In this document: piece after piece, positions 16,143 through 23,550 of the stretch
Numbering within the stretch: the first letter of the stretch is position 1
How the letters are laid out: each line of letters opens with the position of its first letter
Notes under the pieces: generated by a model
The model's input: only the letters and a program-made list of their open reading frames with translations
Told to the model about the DNA's origin: nothing
The model's database searches: none
Position numbers and translations under genes: made by a program
Assembly: GCA_016784195.1 (NCBI GenBank)
Contig: JADHVE010000011.1
Span: forward strand, 1-24,929
Source: Candidatus Woesearchaeota archaeon
Lineage (GTDB): Archaea > Nanobdellota > Nanobdellia > Woesearchaeales > GW2011-AR4
DNA length: 24,929 nt
Reading direction: 5' to 3'

Positions 16143-17498
16143 TTACTGGGCAAGATAACCGGAGGGCGTACCTCTGATGTTTTGATTTGGTTTATCTGAA
16201 AGAGTCAAAGAATAAGGTATTTCTTTTTGTCCACCAAATCTCTTAATTTCGCCACTCTCTTTTAAAATAATAACTGGTAAACCTGTAGCGGCAGCAAATG
16301 CCCAAGATTTTGCAGTTCTGGCACCATTTTTGAGACCTTCGGGTAAATAACCTGTACTTAGATTAATAAATTGGGTGTTGGTCATCAACAAATTTCCTTT
16401 TTGATCGGTAATACATGCTCCATCTTCTCCCCCAATTTTACTAAAGTGCTCTGAAAACCCGTCTTCTTTTATATTCATTCCAATGCATTCCCTTGAAGAA
16501 GAGCCATTAAAAATATGATCTTTATATTCATCAGGATTCCCATTGCTAACTGCAAATATGTATGCCGGACGGTGACCATATTGGCCCCTTAATCCATAAA
16601 TTTGTTCTTTTAATGAGTTTTCATCTTTTTTGTCAAGGGGGCTATCTGTTTTTAAATGTGTTATTATCCTCCCTATTTCTGATTTCATTTTATCTTTGTA
16701 AAGTCCACATACCTCTTCCAAATTATCCCTTGTTTGGTCTAATAAATAACTTCTTGGATTTTCATTCTTTTCTCCTTCAAATGTTGACATTATTATCTCT
16801 CCATTTTTATATGACCTGAAAAATCCTGTTTCAGACCAGGTAACAACAGGTCCTGGTATATATCTTGATATCATCAGTGCTGCGAAATGGCGGCAATTAA
16901 CACTAGGATCTTTAAATCCATACCTCCCCCTGAGTTCAGTACTATTTAATCCTCTTTTTGAATCATATTTCGAGCCGATATCAAAAAAGAGAACATTTTT
17001 TTTGAGTATCTCTTGATTTGGGCTAATTAGCATTGCGCCATCCTCTCCCCCTATTTCAATTAAATCTTTTCTTAATGAAGGATCGGAAATATTTTTTCCA
17101 ATACCTTTTCCTGTTGATTTGCCATTATAGAAGTGAGCCGCAGCTTCTGGTGAGTTTAAATCAACATTTAATGCAGCTAGATATGCTAAATTATGCCCAT
17201 ATTCTTTTAAGAAATGTTTTACATTTTTTTTAAAAGCTGGTATTCCCGGTCTAGGTATATTGTTGTGGTAAACCTCTGATAATATCATGTCTAATCTAGT
17301 ATGGAGAGCTGATTCAAATCCTCGCAATTCATTTTGCATTAAATCAACAATTGCTAGTTCAGTTGCAACAGTTTGGGGATTAGTTTTATGCAGAATTCCT
17401 TCTAAATCAGTTCTGGAAATATATGTATCCAAAGGGGCTTGTCGGACTGACCAATCATCCATTGGATGGTCCAGTGATGCTAAATCTTCTTTTTTCAT
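16143..17498 (-). CDS. Protein with two tandem diadenylate-cyclase-like (DAC) domains
   Basis: A 451-residue protein built of an N-terminal helical segment (1-95) and two copies of one domain. Copy A (about 100-240) has YGHNLAYLAA, FYNGKSTGKGIGKNI, IGGEDGAMLI (149-158), CRHFAALMIS (202-211), VVTWSETG (218-225) and KNGEI. Copy B (about 307-425) has YGHRPAYIFA, IFNGSSSRECIGMNI, IGGEDGACIT (355-364), GARTAKSWAFAAATGLPVIILKESGEI (two adjoining parts, 392-418). The order of DGA, then RH-AA, then V-V-x-x-S-E-x-G-x-I matches the DisA_N/DAC fold that makes c-di-AMP from two ATP. Copy A keeps RH (RHF instead of RHR); copy B has RT, so one or both may be non-catalytic sensors. Minus-strand TATA (CTATAAATAG, 17521-17530) is 27 bases upstream. 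Divergent from an Lrp-like regulator. Confidence 0.65.
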   Translation of the reverse strand: MKKEDLASLDHPMDDWSVRQAPLDTYISRTDLEGILHKTNPQTVATELAIVDLMQNELRGFESALHTRLDMILSEVYHNNIPRPGIPAFKKNVKHFLKEYGHNLAYLAALNVDLNSPEAAAHFYNGKSTGKGIGKNISDPSLRKDLIEIGGEDGAMLISPNQEILKKNVLFFDIGSKYDSKRGLNSTELRGRYGFKDPSVNCRHFAALMISRYIPGPVVTWSETGFFRSYKNGEIIMSTFEGEKNENPRSYLLDQTRDNLEEVCGLYKDKMKSEIGRIITHLKTDSPLDKKDENSLKEQIYGLRGQYGHRPAYIFAVSNGNPDEYKDHIFNGSSSRECIGMNIKEDGFSEHFSKIGGEDGACITDQKGNLLMTNTQFINLSTGYLPEGLKNGARTAKSWAFAAATGLPVIILKESGEIKRFGGQKEIPYSLTLSDKPNQNIRGTPSGYLAQ

Positions 17499-17605
17499 AT
17501 ATAACCTACCTATTTTACCACTATTTATAGATAACTATCCTATTTTTTTTATTTTTTGTTAAAAAAATAGTAAAATTTATTAATAAATAAAAAAATGTGA
17601 GTATT
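17499..17605. promoter_or_regulatory. Divergent promoter region with palindromes
   Basis: Shared by the DAC-like gene (minus) and the Lrp-like gene (plus). It contains a minus-strand TATA box at 17521-17530, an inverted repeat CTATTTTTTT (17540-17549)/AAAAAAATAG (17561-17570) with an 11-base spacer, and a perfect 12-bp palindrome TTTATTAATAAA (17576-17587) that doubles as the plus-strand TATA region, about 25 bases before the ATG at 17606. Lrp-family proteins bind such AT-rich dyads and often repress their own gene. Confidence 0.5.
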
Positions 17606-18592
17606 ATGGTTAAAATTAATTATGATGTATTATACTTATTGTCAGAAGGCTCTCGTTTAGGAATTAATGAAATTGGGAACCTGGTTGGAAGAAGCTCTCC
17701 AAGATTAAAATATAACATGAAGATGCTTCAAAAAGAACACATCCTTAAAGAGGCATATACTGTTTTTGATTATTCCTATTTTGGAATCTTACTTTTTAAA
17801 GTATACTTCAAGGGGGCCTATATTAGTGAAAAAAACAAGGAAGATATCTTTAAGAAACTCGATGAAAATCCATATATAACCTCTATTTATGAGCTTTCAG
17901 GTGAATTTGACCTAGTGCTTGAATTTTGCACTCCAAATCCTTCGCACTTCAATAAAGAATTAAAAAAAATATCCTCTGAGATACCCACGCTGAATAACTA
18001 TAAGATCATATTGAATGTGGTAAGCCATATGTTTACAAGGCAATACTTATTATCAAAAAAAACCTTTATGCCCTTAGGTACAGATATCATCCTTGGAGGA
18101 GACAGAGAGATGGAAAATTTTAATATAAACGAATTATCTGTTTTAAATGCCTTGCTTAAGAATCCGAATATTAGATTAACAAAACTTGCGGAAGAAACAA
18201 AATTAAACATAAAAACTTCAAATTCACTATTGAGCTTGCTTCAAGAGAGGAAAGTTGTCAGAGGTTTTAAGTGTGTGGTAGATACAAATAAGTTAGGTAT
18301 TGAAAAGTTCCGTTTATTTTTAAAATTACATAACATAAATCCTGAAAGAGATAAAGAATTACTCAATTTTGCTAAACATAAAAAAGAAATTGTCCAGCTT
18401 AACAAGACTGTTGGAGATTGGGATATGGAGATTGATATAGAATCTTTTGAAAGAAAAAGAATTAGGGCCATCATAATTCAACTGAGAGAGAATTTTATAG
18501 ATATAATTCAGACTTTTAATCTGATTGAATTTTTTACATATTATAAAAGGAGTTTTTTACCTGATTATTTTTTTAAGGAAAAGATTCTGTAA
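17606..18592 (+). CDS. Lrp/AsnC-like transcriptional regulator with two HTH-RAM modules
   Basis: A 328-residue protein that reads as two Lrp-like modules in tandem. Module 1 has a winged helix (about 4-55) and a RAM-like domain (about 58-145) with SIYELSGEFDLVLEF. Module 2 has a helix-turn-helix (about 172-222, LSVLNALLKNPNIRLTKLAE) and a RAM-like domain (about 225-310) with LNKTVGDWDMEIDIE. The G-E/D-F/W-D pattern is the usual RAM strand. Start: ATG 17606 (MVKINYDVLYLL), 25 bases after a TATA-like palindrome; a GTG at 17597 would add three residues. Divergent orientation to the DAC-like gene suggests it controls that gene and itself. The ligand is unknown. Confidence 0.82.
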   Translation: MVKINYDVLYLLSEGSRLGINEIGNLVGRSSPRLKYNMKMLQKEHILKEAYTVFDYSYFGILLFKVYFKGAYISEKNKEDIFKKLDENPYITSIYELSGEFDLVLEFCTPNPSHFNKELKKISSEIPTLNNYKIILNVVSHMFTRQYLLSKKTFMPLGTDIILGGDREMENFNINELSVLNALLKNPNIRLTKLAEETKLNIKTSNSLLSLLQERKVVRGFKCVVDTNKLGIEKFRLFLKLHNINPERDKELLNFAKHKKEIVQLNKTVGDWDMEIDIESFERKRIRAIIIQLRENFIDIIQTFNLIEFFTYYKRSFLPDYFFKEKIL

Positions 18593-18599
18593 TTAAAAA

Positions 18600-18978
18600 G
18601 GCTGGCTGCCATAGGCTTGTTTGTAAGTTCATAATTGATACCTTATAATCATATTATTATCAAAGCATTTCGCATAGAAATACCTTTGCTGTTGCCAGAC
18701 GGTACGGCCCCTTAAAAAAGCATTCATTTCTCTTTTTAACTTGATTGATTGCCTCTAATAATGGTCTCAGATGATAGCTTTTTTCAGGCCATCTACGACT
18801 CAATTCTTTGCATCGCGACCCATTTGTTTTCCATATCAGATGTTTTTATGCCTACTGCACATGCTGCCTTTATTGGAGCTCTCCCTCCCATTTTAGGGGT
18901 CATAAAATGTACTGGGGGAGACCAACTTATAGTTTTAACCTGTAAATGAGCTGACTGGGCACAAAGTTTAAGATTAAG
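18600..18978 (-). pseudogene. Decayed coding sequence, unidentified
   Basis: Between the Lrp-like gene and the small cysteine protein there is no intact gene. The minus strand is open without an ATG start from 18978 to a stop at 18793, giving 61 residues that include SWSPPVHFMTPKMGGRAPIK and CAVGIKTSDMENKWVAMQ. Beyond the stop the same strand reads KKLSSETIIRGNQSS and GAVPSGNSKGISMRNA with intervening stops. The peptide composition looks like real protein, GC content is higher than in the neighbouring spacers, and the frames are broken. I do not recognise the family. The rest of 18979-19055 holds only the promoter of the next gene. Confidence 0.35.
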
Positions 18979-19055
18979 CTAATAGAATTTTACTCGAGGA
19001 ATTAATATGAATTAATAAAAAGCTTAATAAACCCTTTATTTTTACTCTTTAAATT

Positions 19056-19202
19056 ATGGCAGAGAAAAAGAATCAAGATGAAGGGGTTGCGCCAGCCTGT
19101 AGAGAATGCATTAGATGGAAGCATTTTGGCAATAAGTGTTTTTATTTCTGGGAACATAAAAAGGACTGCAGTATGTTTACTGCAAATGTTGAAGAGCTTT
19201 AG
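19056..19202 (+). CDS. Small four-cysteine (zinc-ribbon-like) protein, 48 residues
   Basis: ATG 19056 opens a 48-residue frame ending at TAG 19200-19202. It begins MAEKKNQDEGVAPACREC. Cysteines are at 15, 18, 28 and 38 (CxxC-x9-C-x9-C), with aromatic residues between (W21, F24, F29, Y30, F31, W32) and histidines at 23 and 34, consistent with a small metal-binding fold. A TATA-like CTTAATAAA (19023-19031) lies about 28 bases upstream, so the message could be leaderless. It is separated from the tRNA promoter by a few bases. I know no named family for it; the regular cysteine spacing and promoter position argue that it is real. Confidence 0.6.
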   Translation: MAEKKNQDEGVAPACRECIRWKHFGNKCFYFWEHKKDCSMFTANVEEL

Positions 19203-19219
19203 ATTACTTTTTGATAATA

Positions 19220-19228
19220 TTTATAAAT
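19220..19228 (+). promoter_or_regulatory. TATA box of the tRNA gene
   Basis: TTTATAAAT is centred about 29 bases before the first base of the tRNA, the usual archaeal distance. Confidence 0.6.
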
Positions 19229-19252
19229 GAATAATAATTCTAATAGAGTTAT

Positions 19253-19345
19253 GGGCGTGTAGCTCAGCTTGGATAGAGCGGTAAAACATTATGTTCTGCA
19301 AGCCTTCTAAGCTAAAGGTCGGGGGTTCGAATCCTCCCACGCCCG
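19253..19345 (+). tRNA. tRNA-Arg(TCT) with a probable short intron in the anticodon stem
   Basis: The acceptor stem is GGGCGTG (19253-19259) with CACGCCC (19338-19344) and discriminator G. The D-arm is GCTC/GAGC (19262-19279). The T-arm is GGGGG-TTCGAAT-CCTCC (19321-19337). The anticodon loop CTTCTAA (19304-19310) gives TCT, and loop plus G discriminator fit archaeal tRNA-Arg. The gene is 93 bases, about 18 too many, with the excess between the D-arm and the anticodon loop. Removing 18 bases (19283-19300 or 19284-19301; the junction is ambiguous by one A) restores a stem GTAGC/GCTAA with four pairs and one G-A mismatch, and a 75-base tRNA. The excess contains a small AACA/TGTT hairpin. CCA is not encoded. 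tRNA identity is firm; intron boundaries are inferred. Confidence 0.85.
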
Positions 19346-19358
19346 TTTTATTTTCAAA

Positions 19359-19577
19359 ATGACTAAAATGAAAACTCTGATAATCATAATTTTAGTATTG
19401 CTTGTTGTTGGGCTTTATTATGCTCCTGAGATTACAAAGAATATTGTGAAAACAACAGGCAATATTGTGGTGGATGCAGGCAAAGAAGGCTTTGAGAAGG
19501 TCAAAGAAACAGAGATATATCACAATATAACAGAATCTGTAAGAGATAAAATAAATTTTACAATAATTGAAGATTAA
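19359..19577 (+). CDS. Small single-span membrane protein
   Basis: A 72-residue protein with one N-terminal transmembrane helix (about 5-20, LIIIILVLLVVGLYY) and a mostly helical, charged C-terminal part. The N-terminus MTKMK suggests a signal anchor with the tail outside. It starts only 13 bases after the tRNA discriminator base, and no TATA box can fit outside the tRNA, so it is probably read through from the tRNA promoter or from a promoter inside the tRNA gene. A second ATG at 19368 is possible. No family recognised. It is followed by trmI 27 bases downstream. Confidence 0.65.
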   Translation: MTKMKTLIIIILVLLVVGLYYAPEITKNIVKTTGNIVVDAGKEGFEKVKETEIYHNITESVRDKINFTIIED

Positions 19578-19604
19578 GTTTTTTTATTAAATAGGTTTTA
19601 TAAG

Positions 19605-20345
19605 ATGGATAAAATAAAAAAAATTTTGATTACAAAGCAGGGAAAGAAATTTTATGTTAGAGATATGGATAAAGATTTTCATACACAGTATGGTTTCGTA
19701 AAGAAAGAAGATTTAAAGAAAATAAAAGACGAAACTGTTTTGAAAACAAATACCCACAAAGAGTTTGCAATTTTTTCTCCGTTTTTTGCTGATTTATACA
19801 GGAAAATAAAAAGAGATGCCCAAATCATTCCCTTAAAGGATGTTGGCTTGATAATCGCAGAGACAGGCATCAATAAAAACAGCAAAATTATAGATGCAGG
19901 ATCCGGCTCCGGAGCTTTGGCTTGTTTTCTTGCGCATTTATGCAAGGAAGTTGTGACTTATGAAATCAGAGAGGATTTTATTGAAATTGTTAAAAAAAAC
20001 ATTGAATTTTTAGGCTTGAAAAATATAAAAATCAAAAACAAGGACGTTTATAGCGGAATTGATGAAAAAGATATTGACCTAGTTGTTTTGGATCTGCCAG
20101 AGCCTTGGAAAGCAATAACAAACGCTAAAAAAGCTTTGAAAGTAGGAGGCTTTTTGGTTTCTTATAGTCCAAGCATACCTCAAACAATGGATTTTGTCAA
20201 TGAAATTCATAAGAATACAAATTTTGTCCATGTAAAAACATCCGAGATTATTGAAAGAGAATGGGAAGTGGAGGAAAGAAAGGTAAGGCCTAAAAGCAGA
20301 GGCATAGGGCATTCAGGATTTATAAGCTTCTGCAGAAGAATTTAA
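19605..20345 (+). CDS. trmI: tRNA (adenine-N1)-methyltransferase, TrmI-like
   Basis: A 246-residue class I SAM-dependent methyltransferase of the archaeal TrmI/COG2519 type, which methylates N1 of A57/A58 in the T-loop of tRNA. The N-terminal domain (1-75) is the small beta domain of the family. It is followed by PLKDVGLIIAETGI (76-89), motif I IIDAGSGSGALACFLA (95-110), the acidic Glu120 that ends the second strand, and motif IV VLDLPEPW (161-168). The tail (VRPKSRGIGHSGFISF) matches the conserved GHTGF region that binds adenine. Length is normal. It sits close to a tRNA gene and a small membrane protein; whether this is functional linkage is unclear. Confidence 0.9.
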   Translation: MDKIKKILITKQGKKFYVRDMDKDFHTQYGFVKKEDLKKIKDETVLKTNTHKEFAIFSPFFADLYRKIKRDAQIIPLKDVGLIIAETGINKNSKIIDAGSGSGALACFLAHLCKEVVTYEIREDFIEIVKKNIEFLGLKNIKIKNKDVYSGIDEKDIDLVVLDLPEPWKAITNAKKALKVGGFLVSYSPSIPQTMDFVNEIHKNTNFVHVKTSEIIEREWEVEERKVRPKSRGIGHSGFISFCRRI

Positions 20346-20506
20346 GAAAAAATAAAATAAAAAAATAAATTATAATCGAACTAAATTATCCACAACAATC
20401 ATCGCCAACCATTTTTAGTACCTCCATAATTTTGATTTTATAAAGTTTAGATTAATTATTTATAAGGTTTTTGATTAATAACTTTAACTTATTGATTTTG
20501 AATAAA

Positions 20507-21085
20507 ATGTTTTTCAAACAGATTAAATTAGGATTGATGGAGAATTTTTCTTATATTATTGGAGATAGCGGAGAAGCTGCTGTTGTTGACCCTGGATGGG
20601 AATATAAGAAACTGATTGAAGCTTGTGAAAAAGAGAATCTTAAGATAAAAAAAATATTATTGACCCACGGACATTATGACCATTCAAAGGACTTGACAAA
20701 ATTAGCTGCGAGAACAGATGCAGAAATCTATGTCCATAAGTCTGAGGATGTTAAAAGCAAGGATTTTAAGATTAGACATGTTGAAGATGGCGATGAAATA
20801 ACTGTTGGGAAAGTAAAAATTAAAGTAATTGAAACCCCCGGGCATACTGCCGGAGGAGTTTGCTTTCTTTTTGATAGTAAATTATTGACTGGAGATACCT
20901 TGTTTGTCGGTGCTATTGGAAGGGTAGATTTGCCTGGAAGTAATGAAGAAGAAATGATGAATAGCTTGAAAAAATTGAGTAAACTGGAAGATGATATCGA
21001 GGTTTATCCCGGGCATGATTATGGCTCTATGCCTAAATCTACAATTGGGTATGAAAAAGAGAATAATCAGTTTATGAGGTTTTAA
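20507..21085 (+). CDS. Metallo-beta-lactamase-fold hydrolase (glyoxalase II-like)
   Basis: A 192-residue single MBL domain. The metal ligands are all present: THGHYDH (His54, His56, Asp58, His59), GHTAGG (His113), TGDTLF (Asp130) and YPGHDYG (His170). GRVDLPGSNEEEM (138-150) is the glyoxalase II/YcbL-type motif. Likely activities are thioester hydrolysis of a hydroxyacyl-thiol or a related reaction; the C-terminal substrate domain of true glyoxalase II is absent, as in the short YcbL-like forms. The start is the ATG at 20507; a TTG at 20471 would add an AT-rich non-homologous extension. TATA-like TTTATAAG near 20459-20466. It converges with the GNAT gene at 21142. Confidence 0.88.
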   Translation: MFFKQIKLGLMENFSYIIGDSGEAAVVDPGWEYKKLIEACEKENLKIKKILLTHGHYDHSKDLTKLAARTDAEIYVHKSEDVKSKDFKIRHVEDGDEITVGKVKIKVIETPGHTAGGVCFLFDSKLLTGDTLFVGAIGRVDLPGSNEEEMMNSLKKLSKLEDDIEVYPGHDYGSMPKSTIGYEKENNQFMRF

Positions 21086-21141
21086 AATAAGACCCTTAGT
21101 TAAAAAACCATTAATAAAACAATAAATAAAAATAACCAATA

Positions 21142-21609
21142 TCAAAAAAACATACTATAAACAAACTCATCCTTATCTTTATAATAATGCTGCTTTAAGG
21201 TTGTTTCGTGCCTGAAGCCTATGCTCTCATAGAAAGATTGTGCTTCTTTATTGTCTGCGTGCGTTAATAAATATAATTTTCTTAATTTAAATCCGTGTTT
21301 TTTATAGAAATTATCTGCGTCTTTTTTTAATGCTTCAAATAACTTTTTTCCAATACCTTTTCCGCGAGATTCCGGTAGTAAAACAATCCTATCCAGTTCA
21401 GCTAGCATATGTTTTGGCAGGCCGTGCACAAGCCAGGTAACTAAGCCGATAATCCTGCTGTTTTCTTCTGCAACAATATACTGATGGCCTTTAACTCTTT
21501 CATTAGTGAAAGTTTGTTTGGCTTCTTCTTTATTGTCAAGGTTATAAAAACTAACCAAAACTTCAGCAATCTGTTCTGCATCCTGAACTGTTGCTTTTCT
21601 TATCCGCAT
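21142..21609 (-). CDS. GNAT-family N-acetyltransferase
   Basis: A 155-residue single-domain acetyltransferase. Motif A is LDRIVLLPESRGKGIGKKL (72-90) with the acetyl-CoA loop R82-G-K-G-I-G87. Motif B follows as LYLLTHADNKEAQSFYESIGF. The substrate cannot be read from the sequence. It lies 33 bases downstream of glmS on the same strand and probably shares its transcript. An attractive but unproven idea is acetylation of a glucosamine phosphate, since GlcN-6-P is the GlmS product; many such GNATs instead act on protein N-termini or small amines. It is unrelated in detail to the other GNAT in this window. Confidence 0.8.
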   Translation of the reverse strand: MRIRKATVQDAEQIAEVLVSFYNLDNKEEAKQTFTNERVKGHQYIVAEENSRIIGLVTWLVHGLPKHMLAELDRIVLLPESRGKGIGKKLFEALKKDADNFYKKHGFKLRKLYLLTHADNKEAQSFYESIGFRHETTLKQHYYKDKDEFVYSMFF

Positions 21610-21642
21610 TTTTATTTTAATATTTTTTTAAAAAACAATATT

Positions 21643-23475
21643 TTATTCGACAGTCACAACTTTGCTCAAGTTTTTTGGGCGATCAATGTCACACCCTCTT
21701 TTTTTTGCAATATAATAAGCTAATAGCTGCAATGGCACTACTGCTAAAATAGAGCTTAAAGTGTAAAGATTTTTTGGAATGTAAATCACATGATCCACAA
21801 TCTTTTTTATCTCTTCGTCGCCTTCTGTTGCTATTACAATAACAATCCCTCCGCGGGCTTTTACTTCTTCAATATTGCTCAGGACTTTTTTATAAGTGTA
21901 AATGTCTTTTGGGGCTACAAAAATGACAGGCATTTCTTTGTCTATCAGGGCTATTGGGCCGTGCTTCATCTCTGCTGCAGGGTAGCCTTCTGCATGTATA
22001 TAGGAAATTTCCTTTAATTTTAGAGCGCCTTCCAAAGCAATCGGATAATTGACTCCTCTGCCTAAATACAGGGCATTTGACTTATTGTAATAGATATTTG
22101 CCAGTTTTTTAATTTCTTCTTCGTTGTTGAATACCTTCTCCAGCTGCAAAGGTAGTTTTCTAAGGTTAGCTATCAGGTCCTGGATTGTATTATCATCCAA
22201 TGTTTTCCTTAACTGGCTTAAATATAATGTCAATAAGTATAAAACCACTAATTGTGTTGTAAATGCTTTTGTTGATGCAACCCCTATTTCAGGGCCAGCG
22301 TGTGTATACAAAACAATATCTGATTCACGGTCAATAGAAGAGCCTTTAACATTGCATATTGACAATATTTTTGCTCCTTGTTTTTTGGCTTCCCTTAAAG
22401 CAGCTAGGGTATCTGCGGTTTCTCCTGATTGAGATATTGCAATCAATAAATCATCTTTGCTTATGATTGGATGCCTGTATCTGAATTCAGAAGCATATTC
22501 AACTTCAGTAGAGATTTTTGCAAGCTCTTCAAACATGAATTCTCCTGCTAAAGCAGCATGCCAGGATGTTCCGCAGGCAACAATCACAATTCTTTTGATT
22601 TCTGATAACTCTTTACTGCTCAAATTTAGCTCTTCTTTTAAGTCAACACGGTTATTCTTAATCCTTCCATTTATTGTTTCGGTTAAGGCTCTTGGCTGTT
22701 CGTGAATTTCTTTTAACATGAAATGAGTATAGCCCTGTTTTTCTGCCATTTCTGCATTCCAGTCTATCTCATTTATCTCTTTTTTAATTTCATTGCCGTT
22801 TAAATCAAAAACTGTTATATTGTCTTGTGTTAAGACAGCCAATTCTTTATTGTCAAGATAAATAATCTTTTTTGTATGGCTTAAAATAGCCGGAACGTCG
22901 GATGCTATGAAATTTTCATTTTTACCTACACCTATGATTAATGGGCTTTCATTTCTGGCAGCTATAAGTTTTTCTGGCTCTTTTGCAGAAATGATACCTA
23001 AAGCATAGCTCCCTTCAATTTTTTTTAATGCCTTTGTTGTTGCTTCTTTGATATCACCATCATAATTATCCTCAATCAGATGGGCAATGACTTCTGTGTC
23101 TGTTTCAGACTGGAATTTATGGCCTTTTTCAATTAATTCTTTTTTTAATTCAGAATGGTTCTCAATTATTCCGTTATGGACTATGCTGATTTCTTCCTTG
23201 CAGTCTGTGTGTGGGTGAGAGTTTTCTTTTGTGACTCTGCCGCAAGTGGCCCAGCGAGTATGGCCTAAGCCAATATTTCCTTTTAATTCAGAAAAATTTA
23301 CTTTTTTGTTTACTTCGTCTATTTTTCCAACATCTTTTCTGATTAGAATTTTGTTTTCACTTACTGTGGTAATACCTGCTGAATCGTAACCACGGTATTC
23401 CAGTTTTTTTATACTATCAAGAAGCATGTCTCCAAGCTTTTCTTTACAGCCGACTATACCTACAATACCGCACAT
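21643..23475 (-). CDS. glmS: Glutamine--fructose-6-phosphate aminotransferase (isomerising)
   Basis: Makes glucosamine-6-phosphate from fructose-6-phosphate and glutamine, the first step to UDP-GlcNAc and amino-sugar glycans. The 610-residue protein is complete. It has the type 2 glutaminase domain with nucleophile Cys2 (MCGIVGIVG), YRGYDSAGI (28-35), GHTRWAT (71-77) and HNGIIENH. SIS domain 1 has ACGTSWHAALAGEF and SQSGETADT. SIS domain 2 has LGRGVNYPIALEGALKLKE and AAEMKHGPIALI, and the C-terminal tail RGCDIDRPKNLSKVVTVE closes the active site. The start is fixed by the need for Cys at position 2. A TATA box lies about 28 bases upstream, so the message is leaderless. Confidence 0.97.
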   Translation of the reverse strand: MCGIVGIVGCKEKLGDMLLDSIKKLEYRGYDSAGITTVSENKILIRKDVGKIDEVNKKVNFSELKGNIGLGHTRWATCGRVTKENSHPHTDCKEEISIVHNGIIENHSELKKELIEKGHKFQSETDTEVIAHLIEDNYDGDIKEATTKALKKIEGSYALGIISAKEPEKLIAARNESPLIIGVGKNENFIASDVPAILSHTKKIIYLDNKELAVLTQDNITVFDLNGNEIKKEINEIDWNAEMAEKQGYTHFMLKEIHEQPRALTETINGRIKNNRVDLKEELNLSSKELSEIKRIVIVACGTSWHAALAGEFMFEELAKISTEVEYASEFRYRHPIISKDDLLIAISQSGETADTLAALREAKKQGAKILSICNVKGSSIDRESDIVLYTHAGPEIGVASTKAFTTQLVVLYLLTLYLSQLRKTLDDNTIQDLIANLRKLPLQLEKVFNNEEEIKKLANIYYNKSNALYLGRGVNYPIALEGALKLKEISYIHAEGYPAAEMKHGPIALIDKEMPVIFVAPKDIYTYKKVLSNIEEVKARGGIVIVIATEGDEEIKKIVDHVIYIPKNLYTLSSILAVVPLQLLAYYIAKKRGCDIDRPKNLSKVVTVE

Positions 23476-23498
23476 CTTGCAGTTAGTTAGTCAGGAGC

Positions 23499-23510
23499 AT
23501 ATATAAATAT
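23499..23510 (-). promoter_or_regulatory. TATA box of glmS
   Basis: On the minus strand ATATTTATATAT lies about 29 bases before the glmS ATG at 23475, predicting a leaderless transcript. Confidence 0.6.
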
Positions 23511-23550
23511 TATGAATTAACAAACTTTTAATAGTTAATCCAGTTTCAAT

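Noticed and set aside
18749..18949. Plus-strand 66-residue frame in the Lrp/tRNA spacer
   Set aside because: The antisense strand carries the more protein-like sequence; the plus frame has no promoter or motif.
19287..19297. AACATTATGTT as an operator or attachment site
   Set aside because: It lies inside the tRNA insertion and is better explained as the intron hairpin; no matching copy was seen elsewhere in the window.
21086..21141. Gene in the gap between the MBL hydrolase and the GNAT
   Set aside because: Only 56 AT-rich bases between convergent genes; it probably serves as a two-way terminator.
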